From: CAZKUN01 sp964555935 | GTDB lineage: Bacteria; Armatimonadota; Zipacnadia; Zipacnadales; VGFC01 | Assembly (NCBI GenBank): GCA_964555935.1 | Contig: CAZKUN010000201.1 | Span: forward strand, 1 to 17,298 | DNA: 17,298 nt | Direction: 5' to 3' | Shown: positions 6,043 to 12,799 of the stretch, in pieces | Layout: every line of letters begins with the position of its first letter | How positions within the stretch are numbered: the first letter of the stretch is position 1 | Notes under the pieces: model-generated | What the model was told of the DNA's origin: nothing | What the model saw: only the letters and a program-made list of their open reading frames with translations | Databases searched by the model: none | Translations under genes and position numbers: made by a program

Positions 6043-8829
6043 ATGAGCGATATACGCGTGGTCGTGGCCGGCTGGATCGTCGCTGGACTCATCGTGAGTG
6101 GAGGTTGCGCGGCGCAAGAGCACGCGGAGTCGTTCGCCGATGCCGACGCGCTCGCCGCCTGGCAGGTCGAGGGCGCCGTGACTGTCGACGCCTCGCGAAG
6201 CCACGGCGAGGGCGGCGGCTCGCTGAGAATCGAGCCGGGCGGCAAGGCCGTTTGGAAGCTGCGGGACACCAACGGCAGCGGCACGGTGGACTTCTGGGTC
6301 TACGAGGACGCGAGCGTACCTGCCAAGCCGAAGACGCGCCTGACGGGGCCATACTACGGCGCGCTGCAGAGCGACGGGCGCGTGCTGGCGCCGGGATCGC
6401 TCTATGCCCCGTATCTGTCGGGCGACACCACGTATGCGCTGACGGCGTTCAACCCGGCGGAGAAGGAGCAGTCGTACTTTTCCGTGCAGTACTTGGGCCT
6501 GAAGCGGACCGAGGGTTGGCATCAGTGGACCATCGTCTTTGACGGAGAGGCGGGGGCGTCGGTCCTGCACAATGGGAAGGATGTCAACGACCCTCGCGAG
6601 CGCTTTGCGTGGCACAAGACGAAGCTCGAGGGCTTCACGAGCGTCGTGGTCGTGGGAGACTCTACCCCGGATGCAAGCCAGACCGTGTGGATCGACGACG
6701 TGACGGTGACGCTGGGGCCCGTGATGGCCGTCAAGCCGGCGGACCTCGCGCCGCCCCCACCTCCGCCGATGACGCCCGACGAAGATCCCGCGCCAGACGC
6801 CCCCGCCACAATCGTCGAGGAACTCCGAGACGTCCATCCGCGGTTGCTGTTCACCGCCGCCGACATCCCGGCGATGCGCGAGAGGACGGAGAGCGGATAC
6901 GGCAAGAGCCTTTACGCCCGTCTGCTGGAGTATGTGCCCGTCTGCGTCAAGCCGGACCACACCAACTTCCTCATCGACGGGACGGATGGGCAGAGGCAGG
7001 GCTTCTGGCGGCTCCCGACGGTCGCTCTGCACTACGTGCTGACGGGAGATCAGCAGTCCTTCGACCGCACGGTAGAGTTCATGCGTTTCCTCATGGAGCT
7101 GGAGAACTGGGAGACGGGCGAGCCGGACTGTGGGATGAGTTCGGCCAACATCATGGTCGGGGCCGCGCTCGCGTATGACTGGCTCCACGACGATCTGGAC
7201 CCGGACTTCAGAGCGCAGTATCGCCTCAAGCTGCTCCTGATGGCTCGTCGGCAGTATCACCAGGGACACCTGATGAAGGCGCCGGGCACGCACTACTGGC
7301 AGGGCGATCCCGCGAACAACCATCGATTCCACCGCAATGCGGGGATGGCTTTGGCTATCCTGGCCGTCGCCGAGGAGGGCAAGGCGGACGACGACTGGCT
7401 CCTCGCGGAGACGCTGAAGGAACTGAGGTTTATCGCCGAGTGGCTTCCCGAGGATGGCACCTGCCACGAGTCGCCGACATACTCGGTGTTTGGCAACACG
7501 CACCTGCTGCTGGCCATGGATGCCGGGCAGCGGTGCTATGGCGAGCCGTTCATGGACCACGAGTTCTTCAAGACAGCGCCGGCCTACAAGCTGCAGATGA
7601 CCCAGCCCGGTCTCAAGGGCGTGTTTGGGTATGGCGACAGCGGCGGCGGGGGGACCGGCTACCACAGCTACCTGCACGGCATGTGCGCCACCCACAATCT
7701 GGCCGACGAGCAGGCGGCGTTGCTTGATGTTGAGCAGCGGAACGATAGCTTCTACAACTTCACGTGGTGGAATGTCATATGGTGGCGTCCGCTGGAGGGT
7801 GGCTCGATCGACAACCTCCCTCGGCACGCGTTCTTCCCCGACATTGGCGTGTTGACTTGCCGAACGGGTTGGGCAGCGTCGGATGTTGGGGCGATGTTCA
7901 AGTGCGGGCCGTTCGGCGGGTACAAGCTGAACGAGTACCGGCATCTCAACGCGATGAAGTACGTGAACGTGGCGCACGATGATCCCGATGCCAACAGCTT
8001 CATCATCTTTGCCGACGGCGCGATGCTCGCGGAGACGGATCGCTACTCGAAGCATAAGCAATCCAGCAACCACAACACCGTCCTCATCAACGGCGCGGGC
8101 CAGGTCGCGGCGGGCAGGCCCGAGGGCGTGGGATGGTCGCAGCCGGGCGGCGACATGTCGGTGATGGGCGTTATCACGGCGTATGCCGAGAATGGCGCCA
8201 ATGTCGCGGTAGAGGGCGAAGCGGCGGGCTCGTACCTGGCGAATCCGCGCCAGGGCCCCGAGCGGCCGGCGCTGGATCGGTACCGTCGGACGTTCCTGTG
8301 GATCGAGGGGCAGTACATCCTGGTGCTGGACGATATCCGCGCGCCCGAGGACGTGGATGTCGCGTGGCTGATGCAGGGGCCAGAGCTTGACACGATCGAC
8401 GCGGACGGGCACCGGTACGTGCTCAAGAAAGACGCGGCATCGTGCGCGTTTCAGGTGGCGACGACCGAGCCGGTCTCCTCGGAGACGGTTGAGTCATCGG
8501 CCGACAACCGCGGCGAGGCGCTCGGGTGGCGACAGTTGCAGTTGACGGCCACGACCGATGCCGTGCGGTTTGCCAGCGTCTACGATCCCTGGCAGAAGGG
8601 CGAGCTGACCGTCACGCTTGAGGCCGACACTGCTGACCACGCCACGGTCACCGTGAGCGGTCCCGGCCTCGCGCACGTCTGGGACTGGACGGCGGCCCAG
8701 GAGCGCCTGGAGCCATCGGGCATCGTGGGGCGGGACGCGGCAGGCACGGAGATCGTCACGCTGAGCGAACCAGAACCCCAGACGCGGGAGCTGTTGGAAG
8801 GGATACGCCGCGTCTCGGCCGCTCCGTGA
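6043..8829 (+). CDS. Secreted heparinase II/III-like polysaccharide lyase with N-terminal lectin-like domain
   Basis: 928 residues from the ATG at 6043, chosen because a GGGAG lies just upstream and a signal peptide begins there (VVVAGWIVAGLIVSGGCAAQE; Cys22 could be lipidated, though the lipobox is weak). The frame is open further upstream, over the end of the preceding gene. Residues 27-230 resemble a concanavalin-like beta-sandwich (VDFWVYEDAS, GWHQWTIVFDG, TVWIDDVTVTLG). A proline-rich linker (about 237-256) leads to the heparinase II/III fold: the helical toroid begins at HPRLLFTAADIPAMRER (His265) and includes NNHRFHRNAGMALAIL and CHESPTY (about 474-480). The beta-sheet domain includes NVAHDDPDANSFIIFADG (about 643-660) and SSNHNTVLINGAG (about 675). 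Such enzymes cleave acidic polysaccharides such as heparin/heparan or alginate by beta-elimination. The substrate is unassigned. It is the middle gene of a three-gene set with matching strand. Confidence 0.88.
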   Translation: MSDIRVVVAGWIVAGLIVSGGCAAQEHAESFADADALAAWQVEGAVTVDASRSHGEGGGSLRIEPGGKAVWKLRDTNGSGTVDFWVYEDASVPAKPKTRLTGPYYGALQSDGRVLAPGSLYAPYLSGDTTYALTAFNPAEKEQSYFSVQYLGLKRTEGWHQWTIVFDGEAGASVLHNGKDVNDPRERFAWHKTKLEGFTSVVVVGDSTPDASQTVWIDDVTVTLGPVMAVKPADLAPPPPPPMTPDEDPAPDAPATIVEELRDVHPRLLFTAADIPAMRERTESGYGKSLYARLLEYVPVCVKPDHTNFLIDGTDGQRQGFWRLPTVALHYVLTGDQQSFDRTVEFMRFLMELENWETGEPDCGMSSANIMVGAALAYDWLHDDLDPDFRAQYRLKLLLMARRQYHQGHLMKAPGTHYWQGDPANNHRFHRNAGMALAILAVAEEGKADDDWLLAETLKELRFIAEWLPEDGTCHESPTYSVFGNTHLLLAMDAGQRCYGEPFMDHEFFKTAPAYKLQMTQPGLKGVFGYGDSGGGGTGYHSYLHGMCATHNLADEQAALLDVEQRNDSFYNFTWWNVIWWRPLEGGSIDNLPRHAFFPDIGVLTCRTGWAASDVGAMFKCGPFGGYKLNEYRHLNAMKYVNVAHDDPDANSFIIFADGAMLAETDRYSKHKQSSNHNTVLINGAGQVAAGRPEGVGWSQPGGDMSVMGVITAYAENGANVAVEGEAAGSYLANPRQGPERPALDRYRRTFLWIEGQYILVLDDIRAPEDVDVAWLMQGPELDTIDADGHRYVLKKDAASCAFQVATTEPVSSETVESSADNRGEALGWRQLQLTATTDAVRFASVYDPWQKGELTVTLEADTADHATVTVSGPGLAHVWDWTAAQERLEPSGIVGRDAAGTEIVTLSEPEPQTRELLEGIRRVSAAP

Positions 8830-8926
8830 CGTGGGACGGAAGGCCCCCCGGATCGCCAGAAGAGGCTGGGGTGGGTTTGGCTGAACTGAACGCGTCCATG
8901 ACACCAGACCAACGGGATGCCGACTG

Positions 8927-11032
8927 ATGCTCCCCATGCTCGTCGCCTCGGCCTTGGCCCATGCCGCGCCGCCCGCCGCGCCCACCTACCAGGAGTTGAT
9001 GGACCCGAGCGTCTTTCCCGATCCCCAGCGCGGGATGGTGGTTGAGGCAGTCCACAGCTCCGGAGACAGCATCCGCCTCCGGACGACGGGCGCGGAGATC
9101 CACATCAAGCCCCGCGACGGCGAGGTCCGTTTCCGCCAGCGCATCGGTCATCAGCGCGAGGTGGCGGTGCTGAAAACCGGTGTCGCGTGGGAGGGCGTTG
9201 AGGTCACCCACTCAGGCAGCGGCTTTGCGCGGATCACTGTTGACCGCCCGAGCCTGACCCTTCGCATCAACGGCGATTCCCTCTTCATGCTCCACGCGCG
9301 CGAGGCCCTCAGCGCATCGATCGAAACACGCATTGCGCCCGCTTGGGACTCATCCTTCGGCGTCCACCACCTGATCGCCGATGAGTGGGGCGCGTTCGGG
9401 ATCTACTGCTCCGACGACGCGATCGACGATCAGTACGATTCCTACGCGAGTCCCGTCGCGACATACCCCCTGCCCGCCGATGAGGTGCTATGGGTCGCGG
9501 TCTGTCCACCCAAGGAGTACGACTGGGAGCGGTCCTTCAGCGAGAACGTGGTTTGGCACTGGTCCCCGGCGCTCGGCTACCCGCCCGATGAGGTGCTGGA
9601 GTCATGGCAGCCACATGGCAACACGGTGCTCCTCCAGTCTGCGGTTATGTCCTGGAAGGACTGGAATCTCGACTTCGTCCCCAGACTCGGGGAGGAGGAA
9701 TTCGCGCGGGTGCGCGAGACGATCCATCGGCTGGGGATGCGGTTCATCGTCTACACCAGCCCGCACTACTTCCTGAGGGGGACGCCCCTGGAGGGCGAGG
9801 CCTTCAACAGCTTCGAAGGATTCGTCGACTGGCCGCCAGGCACGCCGACGGGCGAGAACATGGAGCTGTTCATGGCCGCCATCGGCCGGGTCATGCGCGA
9901 CCTGAAGCCGGACGGGCTCTACTTCGACGGCCAGTACGTGGAGAACCCCGCCGCGCTCTACGCCCTTGCCCGACGGACCCGCGCGCTGATCGGCGAGGAC
10001 GGCACTTTGGAGTGGCACTCATCCACGGCTCTGGGGCAAGCCGACTGCTACCTCCCGCAGGCTGATGCCTACTGCGACATCATCCTCCGTGGCGAACTCC
10101 GCGGCCACCGCTACGGTAACGACGCCTACCTGCGCTACTTCGTGTCGGGCTACAACATCCACAACAGCATCGGTGTGCTCTGTAACAACATGGAGACCGA
10201 CTATGGCACTGCCGAGCAGATCGCGCGCGTGCTGGGCGTCAACGCGCGATACCACGCGATGGCGAGCTGGCTCGACAACCCCAACACCATGCGGGCGCTG
10301 GACGAGTTCTACAAGCCCCGCCTCAACTCGGACCTGCGCGCGTTGGTCGACTCTGGATGCGACGAGCGGCAGCCCGGGGCGAAGGTCAGAGCCGCGACCG
10401 TCCGAGCCGAACGCGTTGCGTTCGCCCGGCCCCCCTCATGGGGAGCCCCGATTCTGGCCAGTGAGTTCGACGAGATCCCGGCCGGGAAGATGCGCCTGTC
10501 GCCGCTCAACCCAGAGCCCTTCGCCATCACTGGCGGCGCCCTGCAGGTCACCGGCAGGGCCAATGCCTACGCGTTCCTCGAGGTGCCGCTCGACGGTGAG
10601 GTCGCGGGTTTTGAGGTCCGCCTCCGCATTGGCACCGATCAGGGGCAGGCGTGGGGGCCGGCGGCGGTGATCCGGATGGGCGATGGTTCGATACTCCGTG
10701 TTGGCCTCAGGAGCGATGGTGTGGTGCAGTTGGATGTCGGCGACGTGCAGTTGATCGGAGGGGGGCATGCCACCGACGTGCCCGGCAATTGGATCCACCT
10801 TCGCGCCCGATGGCTGGGAATCGGCGGCCGGATTGAGACGAGCACTGACGGCGAGACGTGGGAGACGCTCTTCACCTTCGAGCATCGCGGAGCGCTCAAT
10901 GCCCCCGCGGCTGCGCTTCTCATCGGCAAGGTCCCCTTCAACGGCGAGCCGGTGGACTACACCGATCCCGGCGATGAGGGCACCTCGGAGATCGACTGGG
11001 TGAGGGTCTACGGCGTGGCCGCGAGTCCGTAG
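8927..11032 (+). CDS. Secreted TIM-barrel glycosidase-like protein with C-terminal beta-sandwich
   Basis: 701 residues. The N-terminus (MLPMLVASALAHA, then APPAAPT) resembles a signal peptide but lacks the usual basic residues, and the ribosome site is weak; an in-frame TGA 45 nt upstream limits any extension. Residues of about 35-200 are beta-rich. About 230-470 look like a TIM barrel, with alternating strands and helices: NTVLLQSAVMSWKDW, MRFIVYTSPHYFL, then LKPDGLYFDGQYVEN, where Asp334 sits where clan GH-D/GH31-like enzymes carry a nucleophile, then GTLEWHSS and AYCDIILRGE. From about 535 to 700 a concanavalin/LamG- or DUF1349-like sandwich follows (GRIETSTDGETWETLFTFEH, EIDWVRVYGV). I do not recognise a named family; the glycosidase call rests on architecture and context. 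It follows the lyase gene by 97 bp and is convergent with the dehydrogenase at 11150. Confidence 0.62.
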   Translation: MLPMLVASALAHAAPPAAPTYQELMDPSVFPDPQRGMVVEAVHSSGDSIRLRTTGAEIHIKPRDGEVRFRQRIGHQREVAVLKTGVAWEGVEVTHSGSGFARITVDRPSLTLRINGDSLFMLHAREALSASIETRIAPAWDSSFGVHHLIADEWGAFGIYCSDDAIDDQYDSYASPVATYPLPADEVLWVAVCPPKEYDWERSFSENVVWHWSPALGYPPDEVLESWQPHGNTVLLQSAVMSWKDWNLDFVPRLGEEEFARVRETIHRLGMRFIVYTSPHYFLRGTPLEGEAFNSFEGFVDWPPGTPTGENMELFMAAIGRVMRDLKPDGLYFDGQYVENPAALYALARRTRALIGEDGTLEWHSSTALGQADCYLPQADAYCDIILRGELRGHRYGNDAYLRYFVSGYNIHNSIGVLCNNMETDYGTAEQIARVLGVNARYHAMASWLDNPNTMRALDEFYKPRLNSDLRALVDSGCDERQPGAKVRAATVRAERVAFARPPSWGAPILASEFDEIPAGKMRLSPLNPEPFAITGGALQVTGRANAYAFLEVPLDGEVAGFEVRLRIGTDQGQAWGPAAVIRMGDGSILRVGLRSDGVVQLDVGDVQLIGGGHATDVPGNWIHLRARWLGIGGRIETSTDGETWETLFTFEHRGALNAPAAALLIGKVPFNGEPVDYTDPGDEGTSEIDWVRVYGVAASP

Positions 11033-11082
11033 CGTTTCCGCGCGCAGGGCGTTATCTCCCGTATTGACGATGTCGAGAGGCA

Positions 11083-11143
11083 CTCGGAAGTACCGAGCCT
11101 CGGTCGCGCGGGGTCTGGCTGTCTCCGAAGTGCATCGGGAGAC
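11083..11143. terminator. Two small hairpins between convergent genes
   Basis: The 117-bp gap between convergent stops holds CTCGG-AAGTA-CCGAG (11083-11097) and GTCTCC...GGAGAC (11121-11143). Neither is followed by a T-run on either strand, so termination is only a guess from position. Confidence 0.22.
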
Positions 11144-11149
11144 TCGGCG

Positions 11150-12139
11150 TTACTCCCAGTTCAGAATGACCTTGCCCTCGAGGCCCTGCTCGAAGCGCGA
11201 GTACGCCTCCTGCGCGTTCTCGAAGCTGGTCTTCATGGTCACCAGGCGCTCGATGTCGAGCCCATTTCGGCATGTCGCCAGCATGTCCGGGTACCAGCCG
11301 GGGTGACAGACCCAGGTCGAGAAGAGCGTCAGGTTGCGTGTCATCAGGCCTGACGGGTTGAGATTCAGCGCGCCGCCTCCGATCTGGGCGATCGTGCCCC
11401 CCGGCTTGACGCCGTCGAGAGCCCAGTCGAGCGCCTCCTGTCGTCCCGAGCATTCGAACCACGCGTCGGGACCGAGCCCGTCGCAAAAACTCCTCAGCAA
11501 ACCGACCAGGTCGTCCGTCGCAGTGGGATCGATCACCTGCCAGGCGCCGAGTTCCTTGGCAAACTCGCGCCGGGCCTCGGTGGGCTCGATGGCGATGGGC
11601 TTGGCGCCGAGGTGCGCCTGTAACAAGACGTGGCCCAGGCCGATCGGGCCGCAGCCGGTGACACACGTGACCTGACCGGGCTGAACTCCCGCGCGGATGG
11701 TGGCGCTGTAGGGCACGCCGAGGCCGTCGCCGCAGAGCAAGACAGCCAGAGCGTTCGACACGTCATCAGGCAACTTCACCAGAGCGTTCGCGCGAGATGT
11801 GACGTACTCGCTGTGCGTGGCCTCGACTGTCGCTACGTCGGCGCAGTAGGTGTCTTTGCCCTCACGGCACCAACGGCAGTCCCCACAGCCCTGCAGCGTG
11901 AAGACGCCAACACGGTCCCCCGCTTTCCACTCGGGGTGACCGTTCGGGTCGGCGATGATCCCGGAGACCTCATGGCCCACGTTCGTCTCCAGGGGGTTCT
12001 CGGACCGCAACGCGCCCATCTCGCTCCCACAGAGAGCGCTTGCCGTTACCTTGACGAGCACCTCGTTCTCGGCCGGAGTCGGCTCGGGCACATCGATGAT
12101 CTCAACCTTGCAGTTGCCCAGCATGCGCGCGGTCTTCAT
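11150..12139 (-). CDS. Zinc-dependent medium-chain alcohol/polyol dehydrogenase (MDR superfamily)
   Basis: 329 residues from the ATG at 12139, which follows a strong GGAGGAG; a longer frame to 12292 is unsupported. The GroES-like half has catalytic-zinc ligands Cys37 (ALCGSE) and His56-Glu57 (VGHEVSG), and a structural-zinc set of four cysteines (Cys85, Cys88, Cys91, Cys99 in QGCGDCRWCREGKDTYC). A cysteine in LLCGDGLG lies where the third catalytic ligand is expected. The Rossmann half has VTGCGPIGLG for NAD(P). The layout resembles threonine, sorbitol and related sugar-alcohol dehydrogenases; no signal peptide, so it is cytoplasmic. In this locus it likely oxidises or reduces an imported sugar or sugar derivative, which is inference. 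A 16-bp palindrome lies 115-130 bp upstream of its start. Confidence 0.9.
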   Translation of the reverse strand: MKTARMLGNCKVEIIDVPEPTPAENEVLVKVTASALCGSEMGALRSENPLETNVGHEVSGIIADPNGHPEWKAGDRVGVFTLQGCGDCRWCREGKDTYCADVATVEATHSEYVTSRANALVKLPDDVSNALAVLLCGDGLGVPYSATIRAGVQPGQVTCVTGCGPIGLGHVLLQAHLGAKPIAIEPTEARREFAKELGAWQVIDPTATDDLVGLLRSFCDGLGPDAWFECSGRQEALDWALDGVKPGGTIAQIGGGALNLNPSGLMTRNLTLFSTWVCHPGWYPDMLATCRNGLDIERLVTMKTSFENAQEAYSRFEQGLEGKVILNWE

Positions 12140-12253
12140 GCGGTATTGCTCCTCCTGGTGGCCTGCGTCGCGTGGTTCGCCGGCATGGCCGACACTTCCA
12201 CGGGACGCCGGCGATCCACCTTCACGGCCGCCGGGCCGCGCCGTGGATATGGG

Positions 12254-12269
12254 CGGAAGGGACCTTCCG
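12254..12269. repeat. 16-bp palindrome upstream of the dehydrogenase
   Basis: CGGAAGG-GA-CCTTCCG, 7-bp arms around a 2-bp centre, 115-130 bp upstream of the dehydrogenase start. It could be an operator or another member of the palindrome set further right. Confidence 0.4.
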
Positions 12270-12470
12270 TTTCGCTGAAAGAGGCTAGGCAAGGGGCCCT
12301 TTTCCGAGGAAAAAACACAGAAAAAGCGATGAAAACGCTAGCAAGTGGGGGGTTTGGATTCGGCGATTCTCGGATTTCCGGTCAATTGCCGGTTGCGGCG
12401 TCCGAGGTTGCCGAGAACCGTTTCGCCGCCGCGTCGGCCTCACCGATCCGGTTGATTTTCGCACCGCCTG

Positions 12471-12494
12471 GTTTGTCGTCACGTGACGACAAAC
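12471..12494. repeat. Perfect 24-bp palindrome with no loop
   Basis: The left half GTTTGTCGTCAC is followed immediately by its exact reverse complement, centred on CACGTG. It is the longest uninterrupted dyad in the window. No second copy is visible. Absence of a loop suits a dimeric DNA-binding protein better than an RNA hairpin. Confidence 0.75.
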
Positions 12495-12522
12495 GACCGC
12501 GTCCGGCATGCCGAAGATGCGC

Positions 12523-12541
12523 CGTCGCCCGCGTAGCGACG
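12523..12541. repeat. Short inverted repeat
   Basis: CGTCGC and GCGACG arms of 6 bp around the 7-base loop CCGCGTA. It lies directly before the GGAAACTC hairpin and is part of the palindrome cluster. Confidence 0.4.
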
Positions 12542-12542
12542 C

Positions 12543-12565
12543 GGAAACTCGCCGTCTGAGTTTCC
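12543..12565 (+). repeat. GGAAACTC hairpin, copy 1
   Basis: Arms GGAAACTC and GAGTTTCC around the 7-base loop GCCGTCT. The same 8-bp arms with a 7-base loop recur at 16759-16781 in the opposite orientation, with two loop changes. Confidence 0.75.
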
Positions 12566-12619
12566 ACTCCCGCCCCGTCGAACCCTCGCCCTCTCGCAGC
12601 CCACTCCCGCCCCGTCGAA
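12564..12619 (+). repeat. Pair of 19-bp direct repeats
   Basis: CCACTCCCGCCCCGTCGAA occurs at 12564-12582 and again, identical, at 12601-12619, a 37-bp period with 18 bp between. The first copy shares its CC with the end of the GGAAACTC hairpin. Two copies only, so not a CRISPR array. Confidence 0.8.
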
Positions 12620-12636
12620 TGCCTCCGCCCCCGTAG

Positions 12637-12656
12637 GTCGAAGCTCTAGCTTCGAC
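12637..12656 (+). repeat. GTAGGTCG-type palindrome, copy 1
   Basis: GTCGAAGCT-CT-AGCTTCGAC, preceded by GTAG. The related copy at 16817-16836 (opposite orientation) keeps the flanking GTAG and GTCG...CGAC but differs at two stem positions, each matched by the complementary change in the other arm. Confidence 0.8.
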
Positions 12657-12661
12657 TCTTG

Positions 12662-12697
12662 GTAGGGGCGCAATTCATTGCGCCCTGCCGTCGCCTT
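12662..12697 (+). repeat. 36-bp GTAGGGGCGC element, left inverted copy
   Basis: Contains the 20-bp palindrome GGGCGCAAT-TC-ATTGCGCCC (12666-12685) with constant flanks GTAG before and TGCCGTCGCCTT after. The copy at 16848-16883 is the reverse complement with one mismatch in 36. The pair brackets the OLD nuclease/helicase genes. Confidence 0.85.
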
Positions 12698-12708
12698 CAC
12701 GCGAGCGA

Positions 12709-12725
12709 GAGAGACGAAGTCTCTC
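12709..12725 (+). repeat. GAGAGAC hairpin
   Basis: GAGAGAC-GAA-GTCTCTC, 7-bp arms with a 3-base centre. It is the last palindrome before the helicase gene's 3' end and could contribute to ending its transcript, but it has no T-run. Confidence 0.5.
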
Positions 12726-12799
12726 GAGCCGCACCCGAGCCTACGCCGCGAATGCTTGATCCTCTCCGGCGGATCGATCTTGCTGCTCTGGGGCCGCCG

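Larger units (their letters stand above)
12140..12799. other. Gene-free spacer rich in palindromes
   Basis: No convincing gene in 660 bp. Frames that stay open here lack recognisable protein sequence. An A-rich patch on the plus strand (about 12309-12345, including GAAAAAGCGATGAAAACGC) could belong to the dehydrogenase promoter, but no clear -35/-10 pair is visible. From 12471 to 12725 the DNA is dominated by perfect palindromes and a 19-bp direct repeat, listed separately. It forms the boundary between the carbohydrate genes and the defence pair. Confidence 0.8.

Noticed and set aside
5806..8412. 868-residue open frame on the minus strand, antisense to the lyase gene
   Set aside because: It mirrors a well-supported lyase gene in GC-rich DNA, contains no recognisable domain, and its sequence is Arg/Val/His-rich as expected from antisense of high-GC codons.
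11630..12559. 309-residue plus-strand frame over the dehydrogenase and spacer
   Set aside because: Antisense to the dehydrogenase for most of its length, then runs through palindromic non-coding DNA; no protein features.
12543..12725. CRISPR array
   Set aside because: The repeats are different palindromes present once each plus one direct pair; there are no regular repeats with unique spacers and no cas genes.
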